Shown one piece after another: positions 1 through 6,400 of a stretch of 13,030 bases of DNA (position 1 is the stretch's first letter; every line of letters starts with the position of its first letter). The notes under the pieces were generated by a model. That model was given only the letters and a program-made list of their open reading frames with translations. It did no database searches and was not told where the DNA came from. The stretch is taken from the NCBI GenBank assembly GCA_026997055.1, contig JALWJU010000418.1, forward strand, positions 1-13,030, written 5' to 3'. This stretch comes from Paracoccaceae bacterium (GTDB taxonomy: Bacteria; Pseudomonadota; Alphaproteobacteria; Rhodobacterales; Rhodobacteraceae). The position numbers and the translations under genes are program-made.

Positions 1-8
1 TCCTGACC

Positions 9-1283
9 CTAGAGGCTGGACAGATCCGGAAGCTCTCCGAGATCGGGCAATCCACCGGGGGCGGACTCCCCCATCGTCCCGAGATCGGGAAGCTCGCCCG
101 GTGTGCCGCCGTCGTCCAGGGGCGGCAGATCCGTGCCGGCCTGGCCTGGCGTGTCCGGACCTGCCGGCTCTGCCGGATCGGGCATGTCCGGCGCGCCAGT
201 GCCATCTCCAGGCCCGCCCCGGGCTGACAGATCCGGCAGATCCGGCAGATCCGGCAGGTCCGGCGGCATCCCGGGCAGATCGGCCGGTCCGCCCGCCGCC
301 GCGCCAGAGGCAGGCTCCGCAGCCGGGTCCGGCAGGCCGTCCGGCTGCGCTCCTTCCGCACCGATTTCCGGCAGGCCAAAGGCCGCTTCCTGTGTGTCCG
401 CCTCTTCCTGCGCATCCGGAACCGTCAGGCGAATGGCCCGGAATCCTTCCGCCTGGCCCAGCCGTCCGGTGGCAACCGCCACGCCGTTCAGATCCTCCAG
501 CACTACCGAGCCGATCACCTCCAGAGGCAGCCGGATCAGCGCGCCCGGGCGCAGGGCGGCCACTTCGCGCAACAGCATCTGCCTGCGCGCGAGGATCGCC
601 TCCACCTCTGCCGGCGCCTCCCGCACGATATCGACGAAACGCTCCTGCCAGGCTGCCCCGCTCAGGGTCCGCTCTCCCCCGGCGGCGGGCGGCGGCATGA
701 GCAGGAGCACCTGCCCCTGCCTGGCGCCATCGCCATATTCGGCCTTCAGGCTGAAGAGGTCATAGGGGATGTCGGGCAGTGTCATTTCCACCGCACGCGC
801 ATCGGCGAGCCGGTAAAGCTGGCGAAAGCCGGCCAGGGCCGGCGCCGCCTCCAGCTCGCCCTCGGCGGCCAGTTCGTGAAACAGGCCCAGCAGGCGATTG
901 ACGAAACTCTCCACCAGCAGGGAGTCGGTGCGTGTGGGCACCCGCTCCGGCGGCGGGCCGGGCACCACGCGGCCGGTCGTCTGTATCTCGATCAGCGCCG
1001 CCAGGCTCGCCGCATCGATGATTGCCAGGCCGAAGCGCTCGTCCGGCCCTTCAAGCAGCAGGTATAGCGTGCTCTCGGGCCGGCCCTCCAGGACTTTCGC
1101 GATCGTCGTGCGCTCTCTGGTCGGAGGGCTGGCGGTGGCCACCAGGCCCATCTCCTCTTCTGCCGCCTGGGCGAAGGCGAGTTTCAGCGCCCGCGGCAGA
1201 TCGAAGCGCGGGATCTCCGGCGCGGGGCGTCCTGCCCCGGCCTTGCGCCGCATCACGCTTGCATTCGCACTGCCATCCGCCAT
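9..1283 (-). CDS. FliM/FliN-family (SpoA-domain) protein with acidic Pro/Asp-rich tail
   Basis: A 424-residue protein. Residues about 217-290 read as a SpoA (FliM/FliN C-terminal) domain: an 'EAILARRQMLLREVAALRPGA' type helix, then short beta strands with 'VIGSVVLEDLNGVAVATGRLG' and a closing 'RAIRLTV'. SpoA domains build the flagellar C-ring or the type III secretion sorting platform, so a motor-switch-related, cytoplasmic role is likely. The first 200 residues are not recognised and do not show the usual FliM CheC-like motifs. Residues 291-424 form a low-complexity, strongly acidic tail rich in Pro, Asp, Gly and Leu with repeated PDLP units, probably disordered. The ATG at 1283 is preceded by GGAGAGGA (1288-1295). 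It lies 81 nt downstream of the sensor-kinase gene on the same strand, and no other flagellar gene is in the window. YscQ/HrcQ-like proteins are the alternative. The SpoA call is fairly sure; the exact role is not. Confidence 0.72.
   Translation of the reverse strand: MADGSANASVMRRKAGAGRPAPEIPRFDLPRALKLAFAQAAEEEMGLVATASPPTRERTTIAKVLEGRPESTLYLLLEGPDERFGLAIIDAASLAALIEIQTTGRVVPGPPPERVPTRTDSLLVESFVNRLLGLFHELAAEGELEAAPALAGFRQLYRLADARAVEMTLPDIPYDLFSLKAEYGDGARQGQVLLLMPPPAAGGERTLSGAAWQERFVDIVREAPAEVEAILARRQMLLREVAALRPGALIRLPLEVIGSVVLEDLNGVAVATGRLGQAEGFRAIRLTVPDAQEEADTQEAAFGLPEIGAEGAQPDGLPDPAAEPASGAAAGGPADLPGMPPDLPDLPDLPDLSARGGPGDGTGAPDMPDPAEPAGPDTPGQAGTDLPPLDDGGTPGELPDLGTMGESAPGGLPDLGELPDLSSL
229..264. 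repeat. Four tandem 9-bp units inside the SpoA-protein tail
   Basis: AGATCCGGC occurs three times in a row and then once as AGGTCCGGC. On the minus strand it encodes repeated PDL tripeptides in the acidic tail. Looser copies (e.g. GATCGGGAAGCTC, GATCGGGCA) lie at both ends of the tail. The 9-bp unit keeps the reading frame, so gain or loss of units would change only tail length. Confidence 0.9.
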
Positions 1284-1335
1284 CCGGTCCTCTCCGCCTC
1301 AGCCATTGCCGCGCGCAAACAGCATGGCGCAGGAA

Positions 1336-1352
1336 GGTTAACAATCCGTTGA
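1336..1352 (-). promoter_or_regulatory. CtrA-like binding site upstream of the SpoA-protein gene
   Basis: Read on the minus strand this is TCAA-N7-TTAACC, one mismatch from the alphaproteobacterial CtrA box TTAA-N7-TTAA(C). It lies 53 nt upstream of the ATG at 1283 and just past the kinase stop codon. CtrA controls flagellar genes in many Rhodobacterales, which fits a SpoA-domain product. The same stretch also forms an imperfect inverted repeat (GGTTAAC / GTTGAACC), so a chance palindrome or another regulator is possible. No convincing -10 was found downstream. Confidence 0.4.
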
Positions 1353-1364
1353 ACCGGCCAGCCC

Positions 1365-4061
1365 TCAGGCGAGGTTTTCCCGCAGCGGGTGGCGTACCCG
1401 GAAGGCGGCCCCGCCCTGGCCCGGCAGATATTCCACCGAACCGCCGAGGCGCTCCATGATCTCGCGGCAGATCGCCAGCCCCAGCCCGGCGCTGCCGGCG
1501 GCGGCCTGATCGGACAGGCGGGAGAATTTCTCGAAGATCATTTCCCGCGCTTCGGGGGCGATTCCGGGGCCATTGTCGATCAGGTCCACGAGCAGGCAGC
1601 CGGGGTGTTCGGAAATGCGAATTTCCAGTTTCGGGCCGGGAGAGTCGTTATACTTCACCGCATTGGCGATGAGGTTGATAAAGACCTGGGCAAGGCGCCC
1701 CGGGTCGGTGTGCAGCAGGCGGCCTTCGGAGGCGCGGTCACGGATTATCTCCACCCCGGCCTCTGCGATTACGGAAGCGGTAGAAGTCAGCGCCCGCTCC
1801 AGCACCTCGCTCAGGGGTACCGCGCGCATGTCCATGCTGACCTGGCCGTTTTCCAGCACCGAGAGGTCCAGCAGATCGTCGAGCAGACGGGTCAGGCGGA
1901 TGGTCTCGTCCTGGATGACGGAGGCGTATTTCTGCCGCTCGTCGGGGGCCAGGTCGGCGCCCGCATCGGCGAGGATCTCGGAAAAGGCGCGGATCGAGGT
2001 CATCGGCGTGCGCAACTCGTGGCTGATCTGGCTCAGGAAAGCGTCCTTCTGCAGCGAAAGCTGGGTCAGCTTCTCGTTGGCCGCCTCGAGCTGGCGGGCG
2101 GTGCGGGCGAGCTCTGCCTGCTGGGCCTCGAGGCGAGCGGAATATTCGAGCACCTGCTGGGTCTCGTCTGCCACGGCCATCAGGTCATCGACCGACACCG
2201 CCGCCGCCCCGGTGATCTGCCCGATCATCGCATGCGCCGTGGCCGCGCCCACGGAGCCGGCCAGTTCGCGCTCCAGCGCTTCGATGAATTCTGCCGTGGG
2301 ATCAGGTAGATAGCCCTGCTTGCCCTGGCGCGCCGCATGGGCCGAGAACAGCGCCTGCGCCTCGCTCGCCCCCATGATCCGCTGGGCGAGGATCAGCAGA
2401 TCCTCCGCCCCGCCGGCCCCGCCGATCCAGCCCGGCGCCGGGCTGTTCTGCGCCAGAGCATGGACGAACTGCGCCGATTGCAGGCGCTCGAGCGGGGTCG
2501 GAAAGGACAGCAGCGAAGCCAGCAGAAAGGCCCCGGTATTGGCCACCATCGACCAGAACAGCGCGTGCACCACCGGGTCGAGCCCGGTAATGCCGAACAG
2601 CGCCTGCGGGCGCAGCCAGCCAAGCCCCAGCGGACCCTGCTCCATCAGCGCCGCGCTCATCGGCCCGCCCTCGCCGAGGCTGGGCAGGTAGAGCGTGTAG
2701 GCCCAGACCGCAAAGCCCGCGAGCAGCCCCGCCGCTGCCCCGGTGCGCGTCGCCCCGCGCCAGAACAGCCCGCCCAGCAGCGCCGGCAGCACCTGGGCGA
2801 CGCCGGTAAAGGAAATCAGCCCGATCGCCGCCAGCGCCGCGCCGCCGCCGGAAAAGCGGTAATAGCCGTAGCCCAGCAGAAGGATGGCGCCGATCGCCAG
2901 GCGCCGGGCCACCAGCACCAGCCGGCGCAGGTCGCCCGATTGCGAAGCGCCGGGCCGGTCGCGCCGGAGCCACAGCCAGAGCGGCAGGACGATATTGTTC
3001 GACACCATGGTGGAGAGCGCGATCGCGGCGACGATGACCATCGAGGTGGCCGAGGAAAACCCGCCGAGAAAGGAGAGCATCGCCAGCCCTTCGCGGTCGG
3101 CCGACAGCGGCAGGGTCAGCACGAACAGGTCCGGGTTCGCCCCTTCCGGCAGCCTGCCCAGCCCGACCACGGCGATGGGGATGACGAACAGGCTCATCAG
3201 CAAGAGATAGAGCGGAAAGGCCCAGGCGGCGGTGGCCAGCTGGCGTTCGTCCGCGTTTTCCACCACCAGTACCTGGAACATCCGCGGAAGCGTCAGGAAG
3301 GCCGCCGCCGACAGGAAGGTAAGCGACACCCAGCGCGCCGAATCCAGCTGCCAGGCGGCGATGGGGCTCGCTTCGATGGCGCGCGCGATCCCCGCCACCC
3401 CGCCGGCCACGCCCCAGGTGACGAAAATGCCCACCGCCAGCAGCGCCACCAGCTTCACCACCGCCTCCACGGCAATCGCGGTGACCACGCCCGAATGGCG
3501 CTCGTTCACGTCCAGGCTGCGGGTGCCGAACAGGATCGTGAAAAGCGCCAGCCCCGCCGCCACCCAGAAGGCGGTGGCATCGGGCCCCGGCGGGCGAAAG
3601 CCCTCGGGCCACTCTGCGGCAAAGACCGAGAACGACAGGGTAACCGATTGCAATTGCAGGGCGATATAGGGCGTGGTGCCGATTACCGCCAGCAGGGTGA
3701 CGATGACTCCCAGCAGGTTCGACTTGCCATAGCGCGAGCTCAGCAGGTCAGCGATCGAAGTCACCCGCTGGGCGCGCCCCACATGCACCAGCTTGCGCAG
3801 CACCCACCACCAGCCGACCATGACCAGGGTCGGCCCGAGATAGATGGTGAGGTATTCGAGCCCCGAGCGCGCCGCATAGCCCACCGCGCCGTAAAAGGTC
3901 CAGGCGGTGCAGTAGATCGACAGGCTCAGCGTGTAGATCAGTGGGCTGCGCAGCCAGGCCGAGCGCCCCTGCCGGGCCCGCCGGTCGGCCCAGAAGGCCA
4001 CGGCGAAGAGGGCCGCCACATAGGCGAGCGATACCAGCAGCAGAAGGTTGAAGCTGACCAT
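1365..4061 (-). CDS. Fused sodium/solute symporter-histidine kinase (CbrA/CrbS-like)
   Basis: An 898-residue inner-membrane sensor. Residues 1 to about 520 form an SLC5/SSS transporter domain of roughly 13 hydrophobic segments, with the family-typical 'SIYCTAWTFYGAVGYAA' (48-64) and 'FLGGFSSATSMVIVAAIALS' (331-350). About 545-605 matches the position of the STAC linker of this family. Residues about 632-675 look like a coiled coil, and no PAS domain is visible. The kinase core follows: H-box SHELRTP with phospho-acceptor His681, N-box with Asn796 and Asn800, G1 DNGPGI (829-834) and G2 GSAGLGLAI. No C-terminal receiver is fused, so the stand-alone receiver two genes upstream is the likely partner. 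The start lies 3 nt after the upstream stop, implying translational coupling. CbrA senses carbon/nitrogen supply, and CrbS controls acs and acetate use in Vibrio and Pseudomonas. The ligand here is inferred, not shown. Confidence 0.93.
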   Translation of the reverse strand: MVSFNLLLLVSLAYVAALFAVAFWADRRARQGRSAWLRSPLIYTLSLSIYCTAWTFYGAVGYAARSGLEYLTIYLGPTLVMVGWWWVLRKLVHVGRAQRVTSIADLLSSRYGKSNLLGVIVTLLAVIGTTPYIALQLQSVTLSFSVFAAEWPEGFRPPGPDATAFWVAAGLALFTILFGTRSLDVNERHSGVVTAIAVEAVVKLVALLAVGIFVTWGVAGGVAGIARAIEASPIAAWQLDSARWVSLTFLSAAAFLTLPRMFQVLVVENADERQLATAAWAFPLYLLLMSLFVIPIAVVGLGRLPEGANPDLFVLTLPLSADREGLAMLSFLGGFSSATSMVIVAAIALSTMVSNNIVLPLWLWLRRDRPGASQSGDLRRLVLVARRLAIGAILLLGYGYYRFSGGGAALAAIGLISFTGVAQVLPALLGGLFWRGATRTGAAAGLLAGFAVWAYTLYLPSLGEGGPMSAALMEQGPLGLGWLRPQALFGITGLDPVVHALFWSMVANTGAFLLASLLSFPTPLERLQSAQFVHALAQNSPAPGWIGGAGGAEDLLILAQRIMGASEAQALFSAHAARQGKQGYLPDPTAEFIEALERELAGSVGAATAHAMIGQITGAAAVSVDDLMAVADETQQVLEYSARLEAQQAELARTARQLEAANEKLTQLSLQKDAFLSQISHELRTPMTSIRAFSEILADAGADLAPDERQKYASVIQDETIRLTRLLDDLLDLSVLENGQVSMDMRAVPLSEVLERALTSTASVIAEAGVEIIRDRASEGRLLHTDPGRLAQVFINLIANAVKYNDSPGPKLEIRISEHPGCLLVDLIDNGPGIAPEAREMIFEKFSRLSDQAAAGSAGLGLAICREIMERLGGSVEYLPGQGGAAFRVRHPLRENLA

Positions 4062-4064
4062 TGT

Positions 4065-4385
4065 CTATTCGCTTTCGCCCGGCGGACTTCTGTCGGAGCC
4101 GCCGGAGCGGGCAGGGGGGCTGGAGCGGGCAGGGGGCTCGGAAGGGTCAGGTGGCGATCCCTGCACCCGGCGCGACAGGATCGCGGTGAGCAGGATCAGC
4201 AGCGCCCAGGAGGAAAACAGGTAGATGGCCCCGCCAAAACTCGATCCCGCCCGGCCCGAAGCCCCCAGTACCGGCACCATGAACAGAAGCCCCCCCAGTA
4301 CCGGCACCAGCCGCAGCGCGTCGATCAGCCGGCGGCGGCGGTAGGATTGCCGGGCCAGGAACAACGGCTGGGCGGGGGGGCGCAT
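4065..4385 (-). CDS. Small two-helix membrane protein between receiver and kinase genes
   Basis: A 106-residue protein of no family I can name. It has a basic N-terminus ('SYRRRRLIDALR', about 14-25), two hydrophobic segments (about 24-42 and 52-70), and a polar tail rich in Pro, Ser, Arg and Asp. The Arg cluster before the first helix suggests an N-in, C-in hairpin in the inner membrane. The ATG is 1 nt after the receiver stop (TGA-C-ATG), and GGGGAGGAC just upstream serves as its ribosome site. The stop is 3 nt before the kinase ATG, so the three genes are translated as a block. A role as a kinase or transporter accessory is inferred from position alone. The gene contains internal repeats and 7-base C/G runs, one at codons 3-5. 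Confidence 0.72.
   Translation of the reverse strand: MRPPAQPLFLARQSYRRRRLIDALRLVPVLGGLLFMVPVLGASGRAGSSFGGAIYLFSSWALLILLTAILSRRVQGSPPDPSEPPARSSPPARSGGSDRSPPGESE
4262..4309. repeat. Direct repeat, 18 bp at 30-bp offset, in the first membrane helix of the small protein
   Basis: CCCCCAGTACCGGCACCA occurs perfectly at 4262-4279 and again at 4292-4309. On the minus strand each copy encodes VPVLG within the first transmembrane segment, so the helix contains a ten-residue internal duplication. A second direct repeat, GGAGCGGGCAGGGGG at 4104-4118 and 4122-4136, lies in the tail of the same gene. Confidence 0.9.
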
Positions 4386-4386
4386 G

Positions 4387-4758
4387 TCAGTCCTCCCCGG
4401 CGATATGGTTCACGGCCTTGCGCAGATCGGCGTTGGAGAAGGGCTTGGTCATGAAGCGGGTGGCGCCAAGCTCTTCGGCCAGGGCGCGGTCCTTTTCCTG
4501 GCCGCGCGCGGTCAGCATCAGCACCGGCAGGGCGGCCAGCGCGGCATCGGCGCGCAGTTCGCGCAGGATCTCGTAGCCCGAGCGCCCGGGCAGCATCACG
4601 TCGAGCACCAGCACGTCGGGCCCCACCCGGCGGATCTCGTCCATCGCGGTTTCGCCATTGGCATGGCTGGCCACGCTCCAGCCGTCGCGCGACAGGATGA
4701 AACCCATCGCCTCGACGATATTGGGCTCGTCCTCCACCAGGAGCACCTTCCTTCCCAT
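4387..4758 (-). CDS. Single-domain response regulator (CheY-like receiver)
   Basis: A 123-residue receiver with no output domain. The acidic pair is Glu9/Asp10 (LLVEDE), the phospho-acceptor is Asp53 (VLVLDVMLPG), the switch residue is Thr83 (MLTARG) and the conserved Lys is Lys105 (TKPF). All are intact, so it should be phosphorylatable. The frame stays open up to 4854, but the start is set at 4758 because GGGGAGG sits 6 nt upstream of that ATG and the fold begins immediately after it; the extra 32 residues look unlike a receiver. It leads an operon with the small membrane protein and the transporter-kinase and is the obvious phosphate acceptor of that kinase. With no DNA-binding or enzymatic domain it must act through a protein partner. 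Candidates visible here are the ScfR regulator encoded upstream and the SpoA protein downstream. Confidence 0.93.
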   Translation of the reverse strand: MGRKVLLVEDEPNIVEAMGFILSRDGWSVASHANGETAMDEIRRVGPDVLVLDVMLPGRSGYEILRELRADAALAALPVLMLTARGQEKDRALAEELGATRFMTKPFSNADLRKAVNHIAGED

Positions 4759-4777
4759 GCGCGCCTCCCCGGGGTCT

Positions 4778-4799
4778 GCGCGGGCCTTCCTGCCCGCGC
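4778..4799 (-). promoter_or_regulatory. GC-rich hairpin at the predicted 5' end of the receiver-kinase mRNA
   Basis: A perfect 8-bp inverted repeat, GCGCGGGC / GCCCGCGC, with a 6-nt loop. It lies between scfR and the receiver gene, just after the predicted promoter and upstream of the receiver ribosome site. There is no T-run after it on the minus strand, so it is a poor intrinsic terminator. A 5' stem protecting the transcript, or a structure tuning translation, is more likely. Confidence 0.5.
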
Positions 4800-4806
4800 C
4801 CGGCGA

Positions 4807-4835
4807 GCTAAACACGAAGCGGGCCGGCCTGTCAA
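4807..4835 (-). promoter_or_regulatory. Putative sigma70 promoter for the receiver-small protein-kinase operon
   Basis: On the minus strand a perfect -35 TTGACA (4835-4830) is followed after 17 bp by a poor -10 TTTAGC (4812-4807). Transcription would begin near 4800, about 40 nt before the receiver ATG. Alphaproteobacterial housekeeping promoters often keep a good -35 with a loose -10. Read-through from scfR is also possible. Confidence 0.45.
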
Positions 4836-4872
4836 AGCGCAGGCGGGAGCGCAAGGGCGCTGCGGGGCGGTT

Positions 4873-6183
4873 TCATGCCTCCTCGGCGAGGATCGAAGCC
4901 TCGCGCCTTGCCGGACAGGCGGCGCGCGGGCAGATGCGGCAGCCCGGCCCCACCGCGAGCGCGGCCTCGTCGCTCGCCCCCGGATCGGCCTCCACCAGCA
5001 TGGTGGCCTCGAAGACCGGCAGCCCGCCGAGCCCTTCTGGCCAGCGGCTGTCGGCAATGGCGGTGCCGATGAAGACCTGGCGCGGCTCGCCGGGCATTTC
5101 CAGACGCGCGCGGATCGGCCGGCCCGGCTGCGCCAGGGCCTGAAACAGCGGCCAGCGCGGGCAGGCGGCGCCGAAGCGGGGCACCGGGAAACCGGGCAGT
5201 TCGCGCCTCGTGGTCAGGGTGCCGGAGCCGTCGCAGATGACCAGGCCGCGCGTCGCCGGCCCGCCGGAACAGGCGGCCCGGCGCAGCACCCGCGACAGCC
5301 CCACCCGGGCGCGTTCGGCCAGGAGCAGGGAGTCGCCCGCGCATTCCTGCCACAGCGCCGCGAAGCGCGGCAGCGGCAGGCTTTCGGCATCTTCCCGGTA
5401 GCGGGAGAGCCATTCCCGGGCCAGTTCGCGGGCCGCGGCGCTGACCAGTTCGCTCTTCGCCCCGGCGACGATCGCCTCGACCCCGGCCCAGCCGCCCGGC
5501 TCCAGCGGTGCCAGGAAATAGCCGCGCGCTTCGAGAAAGGCGCCAAGCTCCTCCTGCGGCGAAAGATGCTCGCCCGCCTCCGCCCCGCCGCTTTCCAGGA
5601 AGCCGGCAAGGCCGCGTGCCGCCTCGGTGAGGCGCGCGGTGTCCTCGGCCACGTTGCGCAGGAAGCGGGCCTGCCACTCCGGATCGAGCCCGCCGCCTTC
5701 GGACAGGATCGACACCGCCGAGCGGATCGCGGTCACGGTGGAGAGCACCTCGTGCAGGCTGGCGGCCAGCTGCGGGTCGTGGCTGAGACGGTCCGACAGG
5801 GTGGCGGTGAGGCGCTCGAGCGCGCGGATGCGCTGGTGCTGGGCGGCGACGAGCGCGGCCCATCCGGGGAAGCGCCCGGCCAGTTCTCCCACCCGTTCGA
5901 GCTCGGCCTTCGCCTCGGGCTGGCGTGCGGCGGCTGCGGCCAGCAGCCCGAGGCGGGCAGCGTCGGCGGCTCCGGAGAGCTCTCCCGGCTCGACCCCGAG
6001 CGCGCGGGCGATATCGAGCAGCAGCTTGCCGGCGATCGGGCGCCGGTTGTGCTCGATCAGGTTGAGATAGGCGGGCGAGATCCCGACCTCGCGGGCCAGG
6101 TCGGCCTGGCGGCGCCCCTGTCCGAGGCGGCGCTCGCGGATGCGGGTGCCGGTCAGGCTGCCGGCCGCGTGCCGGGTTTCCAT
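4873..6183 (-). CDS. ScfR-family (short-chain fatty acyl-CoA) transcription regulator
   Basis: A 436-residue regulator. Residues 11-65 are an XRE-type helix-turn-helix ('RRQADLAREVGISPAYLNLI' is the core). Residues about 270-436 are the ScfR effector domain, with 'FPVPRFGAACPRWPLFQAL' (332-350), 'FEATMLV', and a terminal Cys cluster (Cys415, Cys418, Cys423) in 'GCRICPRAACPARRE'. Family members RamB, MccR and PccR sense acyl-CoAs and control acetate, propionate or methylcitrate genes. I see no HExxH, so the IrrE-like peptidase fold common in the family appears absent. Instead residues 143-197 resemble a histidine-kinase DHp hairpin around His144-Glu145. The frame stays open to 6273, but the ATG at 6183 is preferred: family members begin close to the HTH, and the upstream stretch consists of operator-like palindromes. 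It is divergent from the liv genes and probably regulates itself and them. Confidence 0.88.
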   Translation of the reverse strand: METRHAAGSLTGTRIRERRLGQGRRQADLAREVGISPAYLNLIEHNRRPIAGKLLLDIARALGVEPGELSGAADAARLGLLAAAAARQPEAKAELERVGELAGRFPGWAALVAAQHQRIRALERLTATLSDRLSHDPQLAASLHEVLSTVTAIRSAVSILSEGGGLDPEWQARFLRNVAEDTARLTEAARGLAGFLESGGAEAGEHLSPQEELGAFLEARGYFLAPLEPGGWAGVEAIVAGAKSELVSAAARELAREWLSRYREDAESLPLPRFAALWQECAGDSLLLAERARVGLSRVLRRAACSGGPATRGLVICDGSGTLTTRRELPGFPVPRFGAACPRWPLFQALAQPGRPIRARLEMPGEPRQVFIGTAIADSRWPEGLGGLPVFEATMLVEADPGASDEAALAVGPGCRICPRAACPARREASILAEEA

Positions 6184-6222
6184 GGCGATTTTCGCCCTTT
6201 CCGCTTGTCTTTCGCCCCGGGG

Positions 6223-6238
6223 TGTAAAAGAGTTTACA
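6223..6238. promoter_or_regulatory. Operator-like perfect palindrome 1 in the scfR-liv intergenic region
   Basis: TGTAAA-AGAG-TTTACA is a perfect 6-4-6 inverted repeat. Extended, it reads GGTGTAAA-N4-TTTACAAA, close to the 8-4-8 layout of A/T-rich half-sites that I recall for ScfR regulators (TTTGCAAA-type half-sites). It is 40 nt upstream of the scfR start codon, well placed for autoregulation. Binding by this ScfR is inferred. Confidence 0.65.
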
Positions 6239-6254
6239 AAAATCCCGGCGTTCA

Positions 6255-6270
6255 TGTTCACACATTTACA
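6255..6270. promoter_or_regulatory. Operator-like palindrome 2, same layout as palindrome 1
   Basis: TGTTCA-CACA-TTTACA repeats the 6-4-6 pattern of the site at 6223-6238 with two mismatched bases in the left arm. The centres of the two sites are 32 bp apart, about three helical turns, so two dimers would lie on the same face of the DNA. A weak minus-strand promoter (TTGCTT at 6294-6289, 18 bp, TGTAAA at 6270-6265) would place this site over the -10 of scfR. Confidence 0.6.
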
Positions 6271-6297
6271 CAAAAAATGAATGTTTCAAAGCAATTG

Positions 6298-6327
6298 TTG
6301 CCTGATTTTCAATCGCTCGCCCATAAT
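6298..6327 (+). promoter_or_regulatory. Putative sigma70 promoter for the liv-type transporter genes
   Basis: A -35 of TTGCCT (6298-6303) is followed after 18 bp by a -10 of CATAAT (6322-6327). Transcription would start near 6334, leaving a leader of about 65 nt before the binding-protein ATG. The -35 overlaps a small palindrome (GCAA-TTG-TTGC, 6291-6301). The two operator-like sites lie 28-75 bp upstream of the -35, positions compatible with activation or with repression by looping. Confidence 0.45.
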
Positions 6328-6400
6328 GTCGCAGCCCTGTAAAGCGGGCGGATGCGCGGGGAGGAGGCCCGGCGCAGTACATCACCTACGGGAGGAAAGC

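Noticed and set aside
101..765. Plus-strand open frames opposite the PDL-repeat tail
   Set aside because: Both are Pro/Arg/Ser low-complexity products of the repeat tract with no start signal; the minus-strand frame carries the SpoA domain.
2337..4454. Very long plus-strand open frame (705 codons) opposite the kinase and small-protein genes
   Set aside because: Composition is Arg/Gln/Gly/His-rich with no recognisable domain. It is the expected mirror of a high-GC3 gene on the other strand. Similar long antisense frames opposite scfR, the binding protein, livH and livM were rejected for the same reason.
4759..4854. Upstream ATG at 4854 extending the receiver by 32 residues
   Set aside because: It would begin inside the promoter/hairpin region, lacks a ribosome site, and gives an N-terminus foreign to receivers, whereas the ATG at 4758 has GGGGAGG at ideal spacing.
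6184..6273. Upstream ATG codons (6273, 6255) extending ScfR
   Set aside because: The region is made of the two operator-like palindromes, and family proteins begin right before the helix-turn-helix, as from 6183.
6338..6343. Third TGTAAA half-site downstream of the liv promoter -10
   Set aside because: There is no TTTACA-like partner at 4-bp spacing, so a single hexamer is not meaningful.
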